The notes under the pieces: generated by a model
What the model was told of the DNA's origin: nothing
What the model saw: the letters and a program-made list of their open reading frames with translations, nothing else
The model's database searches: none
Assembly (NCBI GenBank): GCA_903884125.1
Contig: CAISDR010000131.1
Span: 1-9,045, forward strand
DNA length: 9,045 nucleotides
Source: an uncultured bacterium
GTDB lineage: Bacteria > Pseudomonadota > Alphaproteobacteria > CAISDR01
Direction: 5' to 3'
Shown: positions 6,291-9,045 of the stretch, in pieces
Layout of the letters: each line of letters starts with the position of its first letter
Position numbering within the stretch: the first letter of the stretch is position 1
Program-made: the position numbers and the translations under genes

Positions 6291-6324
6291 TGTTATGGCA
6301 TCAAGCAAATTTTCGCATAAAATA

Positions 6325-6336
6325 CACCTTAAGGTG
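6325..6336. repeat. 12-base perfect palindrome CACCTTAAGGTG with T-rich tail
   Basis: CACCTTAAGGTG is its own reverse complement and is flanked by TAAAATA on the left and GTTTTTATTTTA on the right, so an extended imperfect hairpin ending in U residues can form in a rightward transcript. It may be an operator, a weak terminator/attenuator in the leader of the usher-like gene, or chance in AT-rich DNA. Confidence 0.4.
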
Positions 6337-6493
6337 GTTTTTATTTTATTGAAGATTAAATCGGCGATTGAAAATTTACGGGTGAGAAGTATGGCTAGAG
6401 TTTAAATGTAAGTGTGGCCCGAAGGCTGCTGGTGTCGTTTATTCTTGCGCTGAACATGGCTGAGTCGCGCTTGCCTGTGATTTGATAGCTTGC

Positions 6494-6500
6494 GGAGGGG
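6494..6500 (+). promoter_or_regulatory. Strong ribosome-binding site GGAGGGG deciding the TTG start at 6506
   Basis: GGAGGGG lies 5 bases before TTG 6506, which opens directly into a signal peptide (KRVGGVGIWILVGACCQAHA). The frame is closed by TGA at 6461-6463, and no ATG lies near the start of the signal peptide. Confidence 0.75.
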
Positions 6501-6505
6501 ATTAT

Positions 6506-9045
6506 TTGAAACGGGTTGGGGGGGTGGGCATCTGGATACTGGTTGGTGCCTGTTGTCAGGCCCATGCCCAGGTGCCGCTTGATGACCCCGAAATCAGACG
6601 CATTCTTGAAAATCTCCGTCAGGTCTATGAACCGGCTGTACCGCTGCCGGTTCAGGCGCCAGCGGGTCCAACGACCGCGCCCAAAGGACCGGAGCCAGCG
6701 CCGGTACAGATCCCGCTGCCCGGGCAATTGGTCGTAGCTCCGGTTTCCCAAGGGCCGCGTCCGCGTCCGACGGCAATTCCGAATGCGACACTGACGCCCG
6801 GCGCCGTCGGTGTTCCAGAAGGCGAAGAGTTGCTGGTGGATCTGCGGGTACATGGCCTGACGGCCGCCCGCGGTATTCAGGTTTTCAAGGTCGGCGATGG
6901 GGCAATGCTTCCCTTGGCGGAAGTGACTGGCGCTCTTTTCCTGCCGCTGGAAGTTCAGCCGGGGCTGGGCAGGGCATCAGGCCCGATCCTGAACAACGGC
7001 GAAAAATTTGAACTGGATATGACAACTGGCGAAGCGCGCTACGGCCGTCAGGTTCAAAAACTTGAACCCGGCAATGCGGTATCGAACGGTCAGGACATTC
7101 TGGTGGATTCCAAGTTACTGGGACCCTGGCTTGGTGGCACTTTCAAGGTCGATGCCCCCGAATTATTAGTTACGCTGAATACTGATCGACCATTTCCAAC
7201 ACTTGAACGGCTGGCCGCCCATTATCAGCCCGGCGGTGCTCCGCCCGTGCTGGCAGACAATGACAAGGTTGATCTTGAAACCCCCTATCGGGTGTTTTCA
7301 TGGCCAACCATTGATGTTGATACGCAAGCCAGCTTCGTGCGTCCGCGCGGCGGACCCAATTCCTTTTCCGGTGACCTGACGACAGTTGGCGCAAATGATT
7401 TTGCTTATTTCCAGAGTCAGTTTTATTTCTCAGGATCCGCAAATCAGTCCAATGGCTTTTTTGCCAATACTGCGCGGGCAACCCTGAACCGCGAAGAGCC
7501 TGCGGGCAATCTGCCGCTGGGGGCGACACGCGTGGAGGTTGGTGAAATTCAACCTGCTGCCGTTCCGCTGATTGGTCGCGGCACGTTTGAACGCGGTGTC
7601 AGATATTCCAATCGTGCTTTGGGGTTTGGTGGGCGCTTTGACTCAACGGACCTCATCGGCGACGCGCCGCAAGGTTGGGACGTCGATCTGTTTCGCAATG
7701 GCGCATTGGTTGGCAGCCAGTCCACCTCGGGTACAGGCCGCTACAATTTTTCAAACGTCAGCCTGTTTCCCGGCAACAATAATTTTCGTCTGGTCTTTTA
7801 CGGTCCCAACGGACAGGTGCGCGAAGAAACGCGCATTGTCCCGTTGGGTGTTGGTCTTGCAGCCCCAGGGCGGCTTGAATACGACCTGTCCGTGTCCCAG
7901 CAGGACACGCCGATTTATGATCCAACCCGCGGTAGCGCACTGGCGGCTGGTGCTGCACGCGCATCCGCCTCGTTTTCCTATGGCCTGGCCGAGGGGATTT
8001 CGGCGCTCGCGGGGGTTACCTCTTTCAACAGTGTTGATAAGCGACATATTGCCTATCAGTCTGGGCTTGTTGCCCAACAGGGTGACTGGCTGTTGGTTGG
8101 CAATGGCGCGGGCGATGAACTGGGTGGGTGGGGTTATGGCGCATCGGCCCAGACATCACTTTTCGATCAGCGGTTAAGCGTCAGTCAAGGCTATCAGAAC
8201 CGCCTGCGGCTTGATCCCAGTACAGGCGTGCCTGCCGCCAACAATTCATTTGGTGCATCGATTCAGGGGCTGGTCCCTGTTGGCGAGCGCAGTCCGCTGA
8301 GCTATGCGATCAGCTATGACGGTGCGCGATCCAAACCAGCCGACAGCGACAGTATTTCAGCGCGCCTTAGCTACGCCGTTCCCGGATTTTCGGTTTCTCA
8401 AAGTTTGGGCGTGTTGCGCAACACGCCGCTCAACATGGCATCGACTAATACGATTGATGGCACCAGCAATGTCTTTTTGCGCGTCGGCGATAATATTTTG
8501 CGCACCGGCCTTGGTTATAACGTGGCACCCACGCCGGAAATTGTTTCAATCTCGGCTGGGACCAGACTACGTTTTAACCCAAAGGTTACAGCAGATCTGG
8601 GGCTGGATTGGGCACCAGCGTCAAAGCTGACCCAGATCAGTGCCACGTTTGATCTGGATATCGGGGTCGCGCGCATCGGTCCGCGTATTTCCTATGACAA
8701 CAAGGGAACATTGCAACTACGACTGGGGGCGAATTTTGCCGTGGCCGGTGATGATCATACGGGCAATGTGATGCTGTTGCGGGATCAGGCCGCCAATATG
8801 GGTGCCGCCGCCGTGCGCGTGTTCATGGATGAACGCGGCGATGGCAAATTCCGTGAAGGTGATGTGCCGATGTCCGGCGTTCGCGTTGAAGTGCCCCAGA
8901 TCGGCACCGTTACACAGACCGACAAATATGGTTTTGCTTTTGTGCCGCGATTGCTGCCGGGTAAACCGCTTGCGCTTACCATTGACGAAGAAACGTTAGG
9001 CGATCCGAATCTTCGGGTTGCAAAAAACATGGTGTCAATCAGGCC
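6506..9045 (+). CDS. Large usher-like outer-membrane protein with SdrD-B-like domain, 3' end outside window
   Basis: Open frame of 846 codons that runs off the right edge. Layout: signal peptide 1-21 (KR start, hydrophobic core, AHA before Gln22; VGAC at 13-16 is a possible lipobox instead); a proline-rich linker about 40-100; a beta-rich N-terminal domain about 103-250 with EGEELLVDLRVHG, NGEKFELDMTTGEARYGR and GPWLGGTFKVD; a plug-like beta-sandwich about 385-437 (WDVDLFRNGALVG, SLFPGNNNFRLVFYGPNGQV) as in fimbrial ushers; amphipathic alternating strands about 440-760 consistent with an outer-membrane barrel; then VRVFMDERGDGKFREGD (770-786), an SdrD-B/carboxypeptidase-regulatory-like repeat whose DxxxDG...D loop resembles a calcium site with Arg at the usual Asn. 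Such proteins are related to PapC/FimD, which export pilus subunits, but the trailing domain is not that of a standard usher. No chaperone or pilin gene is visible here. The family call is moderate, the coding call very strong. Confidence 0.85.
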   Translation, partial: MKRVGGVGIWILVGACCQAHAQVPLDDPEIRRILENLRQVYEPAVPLPVQAPAGPTTAPKGPEPAPVQIPLPGQLVVAPVSQGPRPRPTAIPNATLTPGAVGVPEGEELLVDLRVHGLTAARGIQVFKVGDGAMLPLAEVTGALFLPLEVQPGLGRASGPILNNGEKFELDMTTGEARYGRQVQKLEPGNAVSNGQDILVDSKLLGPWLGGTFKVDAPELLVTLNTDRPFPTLERLAAHYQPGGAPPVLADNDKVDLETPYRVFSWPTIDVDTQASFVRPRGGPNSFSGDLTTVGANDFAYFQSQFYFSGSANQSNGFFANTARATLNREEPAGNLPLGATRVEVGEIQPAAVPLIGRGTFERGVRYSNRALGFGGRFDSTDLIGDAPQGWDVDLFRNGALVGSQSTSGTGRYNFSNVSLFPGNNNFRLVFYGPNGQVREETRIVPLGVGLAAPGRLEYDLSVSQQDTPIYDPTRGSALAAGAARASASFSYGLAEGISALAGVTSFNSVDKRHIAYQSGLVAQQGDWLLVGNGAGDELGGWGYGASAQTSLFDQRLSVSQGYQNRLRLDPSTGVPAANNSFGASIQGLVPVGERSPLSYAISYDGARSKPADSDSISARLSYAVPGFSVSQSLGVLRNTPLNMASTNTIDGTSNVFLRVGDNILRTGLGYNVAPTPEIVSISAGTRLRFNPKVTADLGLDWAPASKLTQISATFDLDIGVARIGPRISYDNKGTLQLRLGANFAVAGDDHTGNVMLLRDQAANMGAAAVRVFMDERGDGKFREGDVPMSGVRVEVPQIGTVTQTDKYGFAFVPRLLPGKPLALTIDEETLGDPNLRVAKNMVSIR

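Larger units (their letters stand above)
6177..6505. other. 329-base AT-rich divergent control region
   Basis: Non-coding gap between the leftward solute-binding-protein gene and the rightward usher-like gene. The AT-rich core (about 6240-6385) carries two candidate promoters, a perfect inverted repeat and a 12-base palindrome, listed separately. From about 6390 to 6505 the sequence becomes more GC-rich and forms a leader with only tiny open frames on the plus strand (ATGGCTAGAGTTTAA at 6391; ATG at 6456 for nine codons). On the minus strand the same leader reads as a beta-strand-like C-terminus, discussed under findings. Confidence 0.75.

Noticed and set aside
3199..6330. Shared 10-mer AATACACCTT at 3199-3208 and 6321-6330
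   Set aside because: The identity stops at 10 bases and the surroundings differ (only the second is part of a palindrome), so it is probably chance.
7170..7529. 119-codon antisense frame in the usher-like gene
   Set aside because: Shadow of the coding strand; no ribosome site or motif.
7572..8177. 201-codon open frame on the plus strand inside the usher-like gene
   Set aside because: It is out of frame with a continuous 846-codon frame that has a signal peptide and recognisable domains; the product is Arg/Pro/Trp-rich without domain sense and no ribosome site was found.
1..9045. tRNA, rRNA, CRISPR array, insertion sequence, attachment site or prophage signs
   Set aside because: No direct-repeat arrays, transposase or integrase motifs, terminal inverted repeats or tRNA-like folds were seen on either strand.

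Overview
The window looks like chromosomal DNA of an alphaproteobacterium. The basis is overall resemblance: moderate GC, alphaproteobacterial-type protein sequences, frequent TTG/GTG starts with good Shine-Dalgarno sites, and a Rhodospirillales- or SAR116-like gene set. I cannot name a genus from the sequence alone. There are seven protein genes, two of them cut by the window edges. I see no RNA gene, CRISPR array, transposase or integrase.

Left part (1-5418) is a catabolic or transport cluster. An omega-amino-acid:pyruvate aminotransferase (minus strand, only its first 136 codons present) is divergent from a rightward set. That set is a YtcJ/NfdA-type metal-dependent amidohydrolase, a CobW/COG0523 GTPase overlapping it by one base (TAATG), a TetR-family regulator, and a 12-helix MFS transporter of the monocarboxylate/oxalate-formate-like type. 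A workable reading, which is inference, is that the MFS protein imports a small N-acylated or amide-type compound and the amidohydrolase cleaves it. The CobW protein would help supply metal to the amidohydrolase, the aminotransferase would take the released amine, and the TetR protein would sense the substrate.

Middle part (5439-6505): a small periplasmic solute-binding-like protein (minus strand) converges on the MFS gene. It is divergent from the last gene across a 329-base AT-rich control region. That region holds a perfect inverted repeat (TTGTTC-N5-GAACAA), a TATAAT box, a 12-base perfect palindrome and a long untranslated leader.

Right part (6506-9045): the first 846 codons of a large exported protein. 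It has a signal peptide, a proline-rich linker, an N-terminal beta domain, an usher-plug-like beta domain, an outer-membrane beta-barrel-like region, and then an SdrD-B/carboxypeptidase-regulatory-like repeat with a calcium-loop-like motif. It resembles fimbrial ushers (FimD/PapC) but with an unusual architecture, and it runs off the window.

Four of the seven genes are best started at TTG or GTG. The most interesting points are the amidohydrolase-CobW coupling, the hairpin/operator overlapping the TetR ribosome-binding site, the shared control region between the solute-binding protein and the usher-like gene, and the domain layout of the usher-like protein.
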